Shown here one piece after another: positions 12,087-21,803 of a DNA stretch of 64,000 bases. Source of the DNA: Hypericum androsaemum. Its lineage: Eukaryota; Streptophyta; Magnoliopsida; Malpighiales; Hypericaceae. The position numbers and the translations under genes were made by a program. The stretch is taken from assembly GCA_963995505.1 (NCBI GenBank), contig OZ023180.1:3658501-3722500 (forward strand), written 5' to 3'. The notes below the pieces were generated by a model. That model was not told the origin of the DNA and made no database searches. It saw nothing but the letters and a program-made list of their open reading frames with translations. Position 1 is the stretch's first letter; each line of letters begins with the position of its first letter.

Positions 12087-12546
12087 TATCAGCGAGTATC
12101 ATCCATGAAGCTCCTTCTTCGCTGGAGAAAAGATATGCTGGTTCATTTGCTGGTTTATTTTCTTTGGCCCACAAAGCCCATTTGATACCATAAGCTTCAC
12201 TGAGGTCACGTGACGAACTTAAGTTATCATGTGCCCATTTATCCTTATCAGCTTCTGGTGGCGTCTCCCCACTTAGAAAAGGGCAACATCCAGCTCATAA
12301 TTGGAAGAGAGAGAATCAATTTGTTAGGAGACAAAATCGTTCTAGAGGAATGTGTGTGGAGGTGATGTCCCCACAATTAGGAATGAGTATATAATCTGGA
12401 TTTTGTAACAAACTTTGTAATTATTCTCTTTTGCTCTGTACAGAGAAAAGAAAGACAATGAGAATGTTCCTTCTTCCCTCAACCTCTGCGTCTTCGTCTT
12501 CCCTTCTCCACTAAAATTTCTTTTACCTTGAATCCATTATTTGACA
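12087..12546 (+). repeat. Element A 3' LTR
   Basis: 460 bp, starting TATCAGCGAG after a G-rich polypurine tract and ending TTTGACA. A TATA motif (GAGTATATAATC) lies near 12385. It is uninterrupted, so it shows what the split 5' LTR originally looked like. Confidence 0.9.
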
Positions 12547-12638
12547 AGTCCCACTGAAACTACATGTATTATTTTTATGAGTTTTAAATCACAGGCCTAT
12601 ATATGTGAAATTTTCAAGTATTAAAGTGGATTTTTTCC

Positions 12639-12660
12639 GAAAAGAAATAACCCAAGAATC
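12639..12660 (+). repeat. 42-bp dispersed repeat, right copy, first half
   Basis: GAAAAGAAATAACCCAAGAATC, identical to the first 22 bases of 4995-5036. The second half resumes at 19029 after element B. Its last five bases, GAATC, are the element B target duplication. Confidence 0.8.
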
Positions 12661-13410
12661 TGTTGGGTTTGAATTGAATGCATAATAAATGCATTTGGAC
12701 CAAGCTAAAAGGCCCAAGCTGAAAAGCCCAAGTTGGAAAGCCCAAGCTGAGGATGGGATTACCACATCGGAAATCGCAAGAAAATTTTCCCTGTTTATAA
12801 GGAGAAGCTCCAAGCTGGTGTAAAATTAAATGTTCCACCTGAAGAGCTGACCGAGGCTGTCTGCGAGGATGATGCGAAGCAACATCCGAGCACGAGCACG
12901 TGCATGCGCTCGCGCTGGTGCGTGTGCGTGTGCGCATGGCACATTGGACGCAGGTCGCAGTGGGCACATTGGACTCTTCCAGGAGCCCCGAGGACACACC
13001 TACGGATATCCAGAAAACTGGTGTCCGAAAGGGTGCCTCGGCTCCAGAAATGTTAGAGCATGGTGCCCTCTCGGAAGTGCCTGGCAGCCATTCAGATTCC
13101 AGCCATCCTTGCCTATAAATAGGCCCTTCCCCCATCATTTGCAATCATTCCAACTACAAGTGCATAAGCATTCATTAGCATTGTAGTTCTCTCTCTCTCA
13201 CAGAAAGTTCCGAAATATCCAAGATTCGTCCGAAGCTTCGAGATTCATTGTGCTACGATCTTGGAAGCAGAAAAGTCGTTGTATCTTGGGGACGATTGCC
13301 GCAGCCCGTAAGTACTGAATACGGGGCAATCTCGTCTTACGAAAAAAGAGTCTAACTCTTGCCTCGACTTATAAGATCCTAATCAAGTACACCACCTCTG
13401 ACGAACAACA
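12661..13410 (+). repeat. Element B 5' LTR
   Basis: Starts TGTTGGGTTTGAATTGAATG and ends CGAACAACA. Holds an alternating purine-pyrimidine tract (about 12885-12940), a TATA box TATAAATA (13114-13121), a CT-rich stretch, a U5 hairpin (13294-13331) and the sequence complementary to the downstream leader (13328-13342). Compared with the 3' LTR it lacks about 310 bp around 12965-12985. Confidence 0.92.
13294..13331 (+). other. Conserved U5 stem-loop
   Basis: GATTGC pairs with GCAATC and, after a small bulge, CCCGTA pairs with TACGGG around a 9-base loop. The same structure recurs in every family LTR here (near 18906, near 35045 and, on the minus strand, 63204-63241). Element C has a change that keeps pairing as G-U. 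The candidate primer sequence AATCTCGTCTTACG overlaps and follows the 3' arm in all copies. Its role is inferred. Confidence 0.6.
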
Positions 13411-13437
13411 ATCGTAAGACGAGATTTGTGTACTTGA
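13411..13437 (+). promoter_or_regulatory. Atypical primer-binding region, complementary to the element's own U5
   Basis: Immediately after the LTR, TCGTAAGACGAGATT (13412-13426) is the perfect reverse complement of 13328-13342 in U5. A second match pairs GTGTACTTG (about 13428-13437) with CAAGTACAC (13384-13392). There is no TGG, which a tRNA CCA end would need. The gag ATG follows at 13440. Position and length fit a self-primed reverse transcription start as known for Tf1, but function is inferred. Confidence 0.55.
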
Positions 13438-13439
13438 AG

Positions 13440-16400
13440 ATGGCATCAACAAGCTCAGCACCAGTGCCAGCAGTCCCGGGAACTGTCCACGCCGAAAGGC
13501 CGGCCAATTTCAACGGTACCGAGTTCAAGAGATGGTAACAGAAGATGTTGTTCTACCTGACGACGCTCAACCTGGTCTGATTCTTGAAGGAAGAGGCTCC
13601 GAAGGTGGCAGAAAATGAGGCTGATCACCAGAAGATCAACGCCCTCGATACTTGGAGTCATAGCGACTTCCTATGTCGTAACTATGTTCTGAATGGACTA
13701 GACGACACCCTTTACAATGTCTATGCAGGTTTTAAGATCGTGAAAGAATTGTGGGACTCCCTGGAGAAGAAGTACAAAATAGAGGATGCCGAGATGAAGA
13801 AATTCATTGTCGGAAGGTTCCTCGACTTCCAAATGGAGGACTCCAAGAAGGTCATCGACCAAGTCCAAGAGCTGCAGCTGATTCTACACGAGATTCACGC
13901 CGAAGGCATGCAACTCAGTGAATTCTTCTAAGTGGCTGCTCTGATCGAGAAGCTACCCCCTCTGTGGAAGGACTTCAAGAACTACCTCAAGTATAAGACA
14001 TGGGGCTGGAAGACCTGATCGTGAGACTGTGGATTGAGGAAGACAACCGAAAGTCTGAAGTCAAGACCGGCAGAACCAACTCCGAGGCTAAGGTACACCT
14101 CGCCGAAGGTGGTACTGGCAAGAAGAGGAAGAAACCCGAGTATAAGCAGGAGAAGCAAGAGCCAAAGCAAAAGAAGGCTAAGAAGATCAAAGGCAATTGC
14201 TACAACTGCGACAAACCCGGTCACATGGCAAAAGATTTTCGCCTGCCAAAGAGGAACGATCGTGAGAAGGCAAATCTGGCCGAAGACCTGTCTGAGTTAG
14301 ACCTATCCGCCGTGGTGTTTGAAGCCAATCTGGTGGACAACCCAAGAGAGTGGTTTATTGAAACAGGGGCAACCCGACACATCTGTTCAGACAAGGAGAT
14401 ATTTTTGACCTACATTCTGATCAACGGACGGAAGTTGTTTATGGGTAACTCCGCAACTGACTAGGCCAGGTGGTGCTAAAGCTGACCTCCGGAAAAGAGC
14501 TGACCCTCAAGGATGTGCTGCATGTCCCAGACATTCGTAAGAATTTAGTATCTGGCTCACTGTTGAGCAAAGCTGGGATGAAACTAGTATTCGAGGCCGA
14601 TAGGTTTGTTCTGACCAAGGCCGATGCTTTTGTAGGAAAGGGTTACCTCGAGAGGGGACTCTTCAAAATGAATGTAATAACTGTCAAACACGCCTTTAAT
14701 GGCCCTAATGAAGTTGTTAATTCTTCTTATTTGGCTGAGTGTTCTAACTTATGGCATGATAGATTAGGACACGTAAATTTGAGCTCACTAAGAAAGTTAG
14801 TAAGTTTAAATTTATTGCCTAAAATAGAGTTTGACCCGAACAATAAATATGAAGTATGTGTAGAGGAAAAAATGACCAAAGCACATTTTTATTTAGTGGA
14901 AAGAAGTACTACACCTTTAGAGTTAATTCATACCGACATATGCGATATGAAACAAGTGCAAACTAGAAGTGAGAAAAAATATTTCATCACATTTATTGAC
15001 GATTGCACGAGGTACTGTCATGTACACCTCTTGAAAGGAAAAGACGAAGCTCTAGAAGCTTTCAAAAATTATAAGAATGAGGTTGAAAATCAACTTAGCA
15101 CTAAAATCAAAATGATTCGAAGTGATAGAGGGAGAGAATATGTAGCTCCGTTTGAGAAATTCTGCCAACAAAATGGTATTATCCATCAAACAACAGCTCC
15201 ATACTCACCTCAATCAAATGGCATAGCTGAACGCAAGAATCGAACTCTTAAGGAGATGATGAACGCTATGTTGATTAGCTCGGGCTTACCATAGAACTTG
15301 TGGGGGGAAGCTGTGCTATCAGCTAATCATATTCTAAACAAATTACCGCACAAGAAAAGGGACAAAACACCATATGAACTGTGGAAAGGGAGAAAACCTT
15401 CCTACGGTTATCTTAAAGTGTGGGGGTGCCTAGCCAAGGTAGAAATACCTCTGCCTAAAAGGGTGAGAATAGGACCCAAGACCGTTGACTGCATCTTTAT
15501 CGGATATGCTCACAACAGTAGCGCATACCGATTTCTAGTGCACAAGTCTGAAAACCCTGAAATCAACGAGGGAATGGCCATGGAATCAAGGAATGCAACA
15601 TTCTTTGAGAATATCTTTCCTAAAAAGGAAACGAAAGAAGTAAGCTCAAACAAAAGAAGTTATGAAGCTACTCAAGACTCTGATCAAGGAGCTGAGGAAC
15701 CTAGACAGAGTAAGAGGACCAAAGTAGCCAAGTTATTTGGTCCAGATTTTCTAAACTACATATTAGAAAATGAACCTAGGATAGTCCAAGAGGTATTATC
15801 TAGTCTGGATGCTCCTCTCTGGAAAGAAGCTATCAACAGTGAGATAGAATCCATCATGCAAAATCACACGTGAGAAATCGTGGATCTCCCACCAGGTTGC
15901 AAACCTTTAGGTTGCAAGTGGATCCTTAAAAGGAAATACAAAGCTGATGGATCGATCGATAAGTACAAAGCTCGGTTGGTAGCTAAAGGGTTCAAACAGA
16001 AGGAAGGATATGATTTCTTCGACACGTATTCGCCGATCACAAGAATCACTTCCATTAGAGTGATCATAGCTATCGCAGCACTCTATAACCTCGAGATACA
16101 TCAGATGGATGTAAAAATAGCTTTCTTAAATGGAGAACTGGAAGAGAAAATATATATGGAACAACCAGAAGGGTTTGTTGCCCTCGGACAAGAACATAAA
16201 GTGTGTAAGCTGGTCAAGTCACTATACGGGCTAAAACAGGCGCCGAAACAGTGGCATGAGAAATTTGACAGGACAATGATGTCAAATGGCTTTAAGATCA
16301 ACGAGTGTAATAAATGTGTATACATTAAAGGCACGCCTGATGCTTATGTAATTGTATGTCTGTATGTAGACGACATGCTAATCACGGAAAGCAGTAATGA

Positions 16401-17313
16401 TCTTATCGTAAAAACTAAGAATATGTTAAAGAACAACTTTGACATGAAAGATATGGGTCTAGCTGACGTCATACTGGGGATTAAAATCTCTAGGAAGACC
16501 GAAGGAATTGTCTTGTCACAATCTCACTACGTTGAGAATGTACTCTAGAAATTCGATGCTTTTGACAAACCTCTGGCTAAGACTCCGGTAGACCTGAGTC
16601 TACACTTGGCTAAGAATAGAGGTGACCCAGTATCTCAACTGAAATATGCAAAGATCATCGGGAGTCCAATGTACTTAACAAATTGCACTCGCCCTGATAT
16701 TGCATAGTCAGTTAGCAAGCTTAGAAGATTCACGAGCAATCCAGGACCAGACCACTGGCTGGCTCTGGAAAGAGTTCTAAAGTATTTAAAATATACCATG
16801 AACTATGGCATACTTTATACTAGGTATCCAGCTGTATTGGAAGGATACAGTGATGCGAATTAGATATCGGACACTAAAGACTCCAAATCTACTAGTGGTT
16901 ATGTGTTCACTATAGGTGGAGGAGCTGTGTCCTAGAAATCCTCTAAACAAACGTGCATAGCTCGATCCACCATGGAGTTAGAGTTTATAGCACTAGACAA
17001 AGCTGGGGAAGAAGCTGAATGGCTCAGAAATTTCCTAGAGGATATTCCGTGTTAGAATAAGCATGTGCCCCCTGTATTGATATATTGTGATAGCATGTCT
17101 GCAATCGGGAGAGCACAAAGTACAATGTACAACGGTAAGTCTCGACATATCCGTAGGAGACATAACACCGTTAGACAATTGATCTCAAATGGAGTAATAA
17201 CTATTGATTATGTGAAGTCCAAGGACAACATAGCTGATCCTTTGACGAAAGGAATCAACAGAGATCAAATGTACAACGCAGTAAGGAGAATGGGGTTAAA
17301 ACCTACATATTAA
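13440..17313 (+). pseudogene. gag-pol of copia element B (broken by stops and two frameshifts)
   Basis: The gag starts at 13440 and is stopped by TAA and TGA near 13535 and 13578. It continues with [15 protein letters not shown] and [11 protein letters not shown] second frame (14000-14464) has the CCHC knuckle (CYNCDKPGHMAKDF, last Cys replaced by Phe) and protease (WFIETGATRHICS, where the usual catalytic D is E). A third frame (14470-17313) carries the rest of pol unshifted: integrase zinc region (LWHDRLGHV), integrase core (FIDDCTRYCHV, IRSDRGREY, SPQSNGIAERKN), reverse transcriptase (QMDVKIAFLNG, LYVDDMLI) and RNase H, ending near DPLTKGINRDQMYNAVRRMG. In-frame stops lie at 15292, 15871, 16546, about 16705, 16862, 16933 and 17053; six of these seven are TAG. 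Confidence 0.9.
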
Positions 17314-17858
17314 AGAACGTCCATAGCGGTAACTCAACCATGATGAGTGGAGATCCCACAAACTTGGTTCAATGAGACAACTAAGTTATGGATGGTTCAG
17401 ATGAATACTTGGAATCCGTCCTAGTCTCAGAAGCTGCCCAAGTACAAACCTGCAGAGGTGTGGTAAGGTTAAGCGTCTACGCTTTTAATGATTCATATAC
17501 CAGGAAAAGGTAGAGTATGGCAGGATACTCTTAATAGGAGATCACCTATATAAGTGTGAAGTGAGGCCGCTTCAAATGAAAAAATACTTATGAATCCAAG
17601 ATAAGGTCCATGGCCGAAACGGACACAACGTGAGAACCAAAGGATATTAGAGATATCATTGTGTAAATGTTATTGTCTTGGTTTACATAAAAAGCTGACC
17701 AGTTCAAGACATCGCGTTCACTGAGCCGCAAGTAAATCCGATAGCATTTTACTAGGGAAGGTTTAAAGCCGCAAGCTACCTTTCTCGATGCAATGATATT
17801 TCGTTGGAACTTTCTTAAAAAGTGTCAGCATGCATTAATCATCATTCATGTGGAGGAT
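17314..17858 (+). other. 3' noncoding region between pol and the 3' LTR of element B
   Basis: About 545 bp without a usable frame, starting AGAACGTCCATAGCGGTAAC and ending at the purine tract TGTGGAGGAT. Element C has a similar region of nearly equal length (33669-34210). Its retention in two diverged copies suggests a cis-acting role or a long 3' leader to the LTR. Confidence 0.7.
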
Positions 17859-19023
17859 TGTTGGGTTTGAATTGAATGCATAATAAATGCATTCGGACCA
17901 AGCTAAAAGGCCCAAGCTGAAAAGCCCAAGCTGGAAAGCCCAAGCTGAGGATGGGATTACCACATCGAAAATCGCAAGGGAATTTTCCCTGTTTATAAGG
18001 AGAAGCTCCAAGCTGGTGTAAAATTAAATGTTCTACCTGAAGAGCTGACCGAGGCTGTCTGCGAGGATGGTGCGAAGCACTATCCGAGCACGAGCACGCG
18101 CACGCGCACGCGCACGTGCGTGTGCGTGTGGCGCATTGGACGAAGGTCGCAATGGGTGCTTTGTGGCGCACTTGGCACTTCGCACGTGCGCATCATCGCG
18201 AGGAGCTGGAGGAGCCTTAAGTATTTTGCCCGAGTCCGGAGAGAGCTACGAAGCTACCGAAGTGACGAGGGGCTGCGAGCGTCTTCCAGGATGGTCACCG
18301 AAGGGCTGGAATATCGAGACGGCCGAGGGTTGCGAGATCTCTCAGGAAGGGATGCGAGCTGGCCAACGGATGAAGGGCCACCAGCGTGCGTTCAGAAACT
18401 AGAACGTCCTTGAGGCTTCCAGATTGCCACCGAAAAGGCACGAGGAGTGCCTGGAAGGCCTGTGGCCGAAGAGACACCAGCAGGCATCCAGGAGCCCTGA
18501 AGAGACACCTACGGAAATCTAAAAAATTGGTGTCCGAAAGGGTGCCTCGGCTCCAGAAATGTTAGAGCATGGTGCCCCCTCGGAAGTACCTGGCAGCCAT
18601 TCAGATTCCAGCCATCCTTGCCTATAAATAGGCCCTTCCCCCATCATTTGCAATCATCCCAACTACGAGTGCATAAGCATTCATTAGCATTGTAGTTCTC
18701 TCTCTCTCTCTCTCACAGAAAGTTTCGAAATATCCAAGGTTCGCCCGAAGCTTCGAGATTCGTTGTGCTACGATCTTGGAAGCAGAAAAGTCGTTGTATC
18801 TTCGAGATTCGTTGTGCTACGATCTTGGAAGCAGAAAAGTCGTTGTATCTTCGAGATTCGTTGTGCTACGATCTTGGAAGCAGAAAAGTCGTTGTATCTT
18901 GGGGACGATTGCCGCAGCCCATAAGCACTGAATACGGAGCAATCTCGTCTTACGAAGAAAGAGTCTAACTCTTGCCTCGACTTACAAGATCCTAATCAAG
19001 TACACCACCTCCGATGAACAACA
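17859..19023 (+). repeat. Element B 3' LTR
   Basis: 1165 bp, beginning TGTTGGGTTTGAATTGAATG and ending ATGAACAACA just before the target duplication GAATC. It keeps the full U3 (about 18180-18490) missing from the 5' LTR. It contains the purine-pyrimidine tract (18083-18133), TATAAATA near 18623, three 49-bp tandem units and the U5 hairpin. Confidence 0.92.
18752..18898 (+). repeat. Three perfect 49-bp tandem repeats in the 3' LTR of B
   Basis: Unit starts TTCGAGATTCGTTGTGCTAC and ends AAGTCGTTGTATC, at 18752-18800, 18801-18849 and 18850-18898, with no differences between units. The 5' LTR has one unit (about 13235-13285). The perfect identity indicates a recent slippage or recombination event. 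Confidence 0.92.
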
Positions 19024-19028
19024 GAATC

Positions 19029-21765
19029 AATAAAATTAACTAGTGTGATGTGTGTGTGTTCAACTAGTTGTAGTATGCATGCAGCAGTTCCAACTTCCAA
19101 ATAATAAAAATAACTATTTTCCTGCGTTACCCTTTCAATCCATGAATCGCTGGAATTTCCCGGTTATGGGGAAGAAGGTTCAAGTTACAAGGACCATTTT
19201 GTTGCAGCAACAAGGTGAATTGGAGATGGGCGTCGTCATCTCCAAGCATGGGGCTTCTGATGATTAAATAGCAGTGAATTCCTGATATTGATATGGCTTA
19301 TACCTTAGAAGGTCGTTGTTCAACGTACCAAGATTTGTCATTGAATGATTTTTATTGTCACGCATCATCACTTCTCCCTGCTGCCTGATGTGGGCACGGC
19401 TCGGTTCGAACGGTCCAACCAACCGTTGCAGTAACCAGCACCTAATTTGTGGCTACAGTTCACATAATCATCTCGGAAGGTTCCGTCTATAATTTTGATG
19501 TTTAGGGAAATGTCTTAACTATGGACCCGTGGAGTCGGGTCAGAATTTGATTTCTTTGAAGCTAAATTGTGGAATTTCTTTATTTAAAAAAAAATTGAAC
19601 CCCACTGTCTAACCGTAGTCGGCAATTCTGTGAATCGTCCCAGAACTTTGTAGGAAAGTCCAAGTTTAGGTTCCATTTTTTTGAAACTATTTGATACCAG
19701 TTGGGTCGATCTACAAGACAAAAGTTTACCCACAAAGAATTTTAGTACGTCTGCATTTATGTTGACCGTGTGTCATATTTTTCTCCCTCATGAGAGTTGC
19801 CCCTTTCTAACGAAAAAGGGTCGGCAAGTGATAAATTTTCCGATTGTTGGGGTGTGAATTACTCGACTAAGCATTGCAAGCTACTTAAAAGAAAGGACGA
19901 ACTATAAAATTGGCATAAGGTCAATTTCGACTTTTGGGAACTGAGATTTTGTTACTATAGCAATGTACTTGGTCACGCATGCGCAAATAACTACGGTATA
20001 TTCATGAATTTAAGGAGTTTAGACTTCATGGGGTTGGGATATTCATTTTATTATTAGTTTCTCATAGACGTAACATAAATAATTATTTTATTACCAAGTG
20101 GAAGGGAAGATTTTACGAAACATGGACAAAAAATATCGAATTCTTTAATCCCTAATGTTATTACCAATGTAATTCGTATCGATGCTCCAAAAAAGATAAC
20201 GTAGGTATGTTTTTTTATAGAATTCACGCAGTTCGAAGGCTGCTATTGTAAGCAGAGGGATGGATCGAAATTTCCTCTGGTTGGTGTTCATTTCGATGTC
20301 TAGTAAAATCGTTTTGACTAATCTAAATTTGATTTAAATTTAAATATAAAAATTGGGTCATTTAATTTAAATTTGAACCGAAAAAAATGTTTAAAAGGTG
20401 AGAAATATTTCTATCAAAGACTCAAACTTAAATTCTTAATCTGATTAATTTAATACAAAATCCTCACTAATTAATTCGAATGATTGTTAGTATACACTTG
20501 GTTGGTTAGCCCACAAGAAAACTACTTTTACAAATGTCAATGATTGGAGTCAGCTCGAGGGATTTGCGTTAGGTTAAAAGTCAAAGTAAGTTAAACTAAA
20601 AAAGGGTTGTTTAGTTGGCCGGTTAATTTTTTCCCTGACACCCCCACTTGGAAGAAATAGAAAATTTAAATTTGGAGGTTATACAATTGACTAGCGTGTT
20701 TGTGCATAGTCAATCATTGCATTAAATTTCCACTTCACCGGTTAGCCCGCTTCTGGTCGGGTTCACAATTACGGACCGACTAACCATAAATAACCAGGCT
20801 CTCTTTCTAAGAAATTCAAGAGAAGTACCGTCTTGGAGTTATTCAACAGGAAATTTTTTTTATCTTAACTCGAATCTCGATTAGTTAATTTTCTAAATAG
20901 AATAAAATTCTGTTTTAATTTTGGTGTTGTTTCCTGGGGTTGAGGCAGAGTTGAACAGGTTTTCCTAAAATCTTAATTACGACACTCTAACTTCGTTAGA
21001 GTAAATTGATTACAGTCGACAAGGATTATAATTTACGGAATAAAATTCGTCGCATGTAATGCAAATACCTTAATGACATTTTTTTTTGCCTATTTTATTC
21101 ACCGATTTTTCTTGACACGCACTCCTTCAAATCTGAGTGTACCTGGATTGATTTATTGGGCAGGAGAAGTAATTTATAGGGCCCATAAGATCAAATATTA
21201 GGCCTGGAATTGCATTTAAGAAAAGGACATGTTAGGGAAAAAAAGTAAAGATATTAGCTATTTCTGTCAGCCCAGCTGTGATTGATAATGATGCGAGTAA
21301 TTTTACAGTAAGTGAATATTAGTTGACGATACGGTAAATAATCATTGACCTTCATTAACTTAATTTAACTCTAAAAGTAACACCAAATTGCTAGGTGAGA
21401 ATCTGTCATTATTGATGTGGATTAATTATACCTACACGGAGAAACGGTAAAAAAATTATTTTAGTTTAATAAAGAGATATCGAGTTTGTATCAGTTTTAA
21501 ATATTTGTTTTAAAAAAATTTCTTCATTCAATTATCATACTCGGATCGAACTCGATTAGTTAGTTCAGTAACTATTTGGATATCAGGTAGTAACGACAAA
21601 AATTATTATTGATACGAGGACACTCGTTAATCCGATTGATCTATTTTCGAGTTGAGTATAATATAAAAAGTGAAAAAACTCTTCAAATGAAGTTTTTAAT
21701 ATTGTTATGTTCTCAAAACGGAAGATTTTGATTAAGATACATTTATTGTCTACCAGTTTATGTAA

Positions 21766-21803
<38 letters not shown>

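Larger units (their letters stand above)
5186..12546 (+). mobile_element. Copia element A (Ty1/copia LTR retrotransposon, degenerate, host of a nested element)
   Basis: LTR retrotransposon with a 446-bp 5' LTR (5186-5480 plus 7448-7598 once the nested insertion is removed) and a 460-bp 3' LTR (12087-12546). Both start TAT(T/C)AGCGAG and end TTTGACA. A canonical initiator tRNA-Met primer site follows the 5' LTR at once, and a G-rich polypurine tract (GTGGGGGCT) precedes the 3' LTR. Gene order is gag, protease, integrase, reverse transcriptase, RNase H, as in copia. Stops and frameshifts break the coding region. No 5-bp target duplication is visible at the ends, so the borders may have been rearranged. 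Confidence 0.9.
12661..19023 (+). mobile_element. Copia element B (full-length, inactivated; candidate self-priming family)
   Basis: TG...CA LTR retrotransposon flanked by GAATC (12656-12660 and 19024-19028). The 5' LTR is 750 bp (12661-13410) and the 3' LTR is 1165 bp (17859-19023). The excess in the 3' LTR comes from about 310 bp absent from the 5' LTR and from extra 49-bp tandem copies. A purine tract (TGTGGAGGAT) precedes the 3' LTR. gag-pol has copia order, followed by about 545 bp of noncoding DNA shared with element C. No TGG tRNA primer site follows the 5' LTR. Instead there is a sequence complementary to the element's own U5. Confidence 0.92.

Noticed and set aside
12869..13186. Ala/Arg-rich open frames over the LTR purine-pyrimidine tracts (also near 18067 and 34465)
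   Set aside because: They come from the repetitive GCACGCGC-type DNA in U3 of an LTR, open in several frames and both strands, with no domain.
18752..18898. Satellite DNA array
   Set aside because: Only three units occur, confined to one LTR, with a single unit in the partner LTR.
19052..19267. Small coding gene after element B
   Set aside because: No family resemblance, no splice or promoter support, and its start overlaps the split 42-bp repeat.
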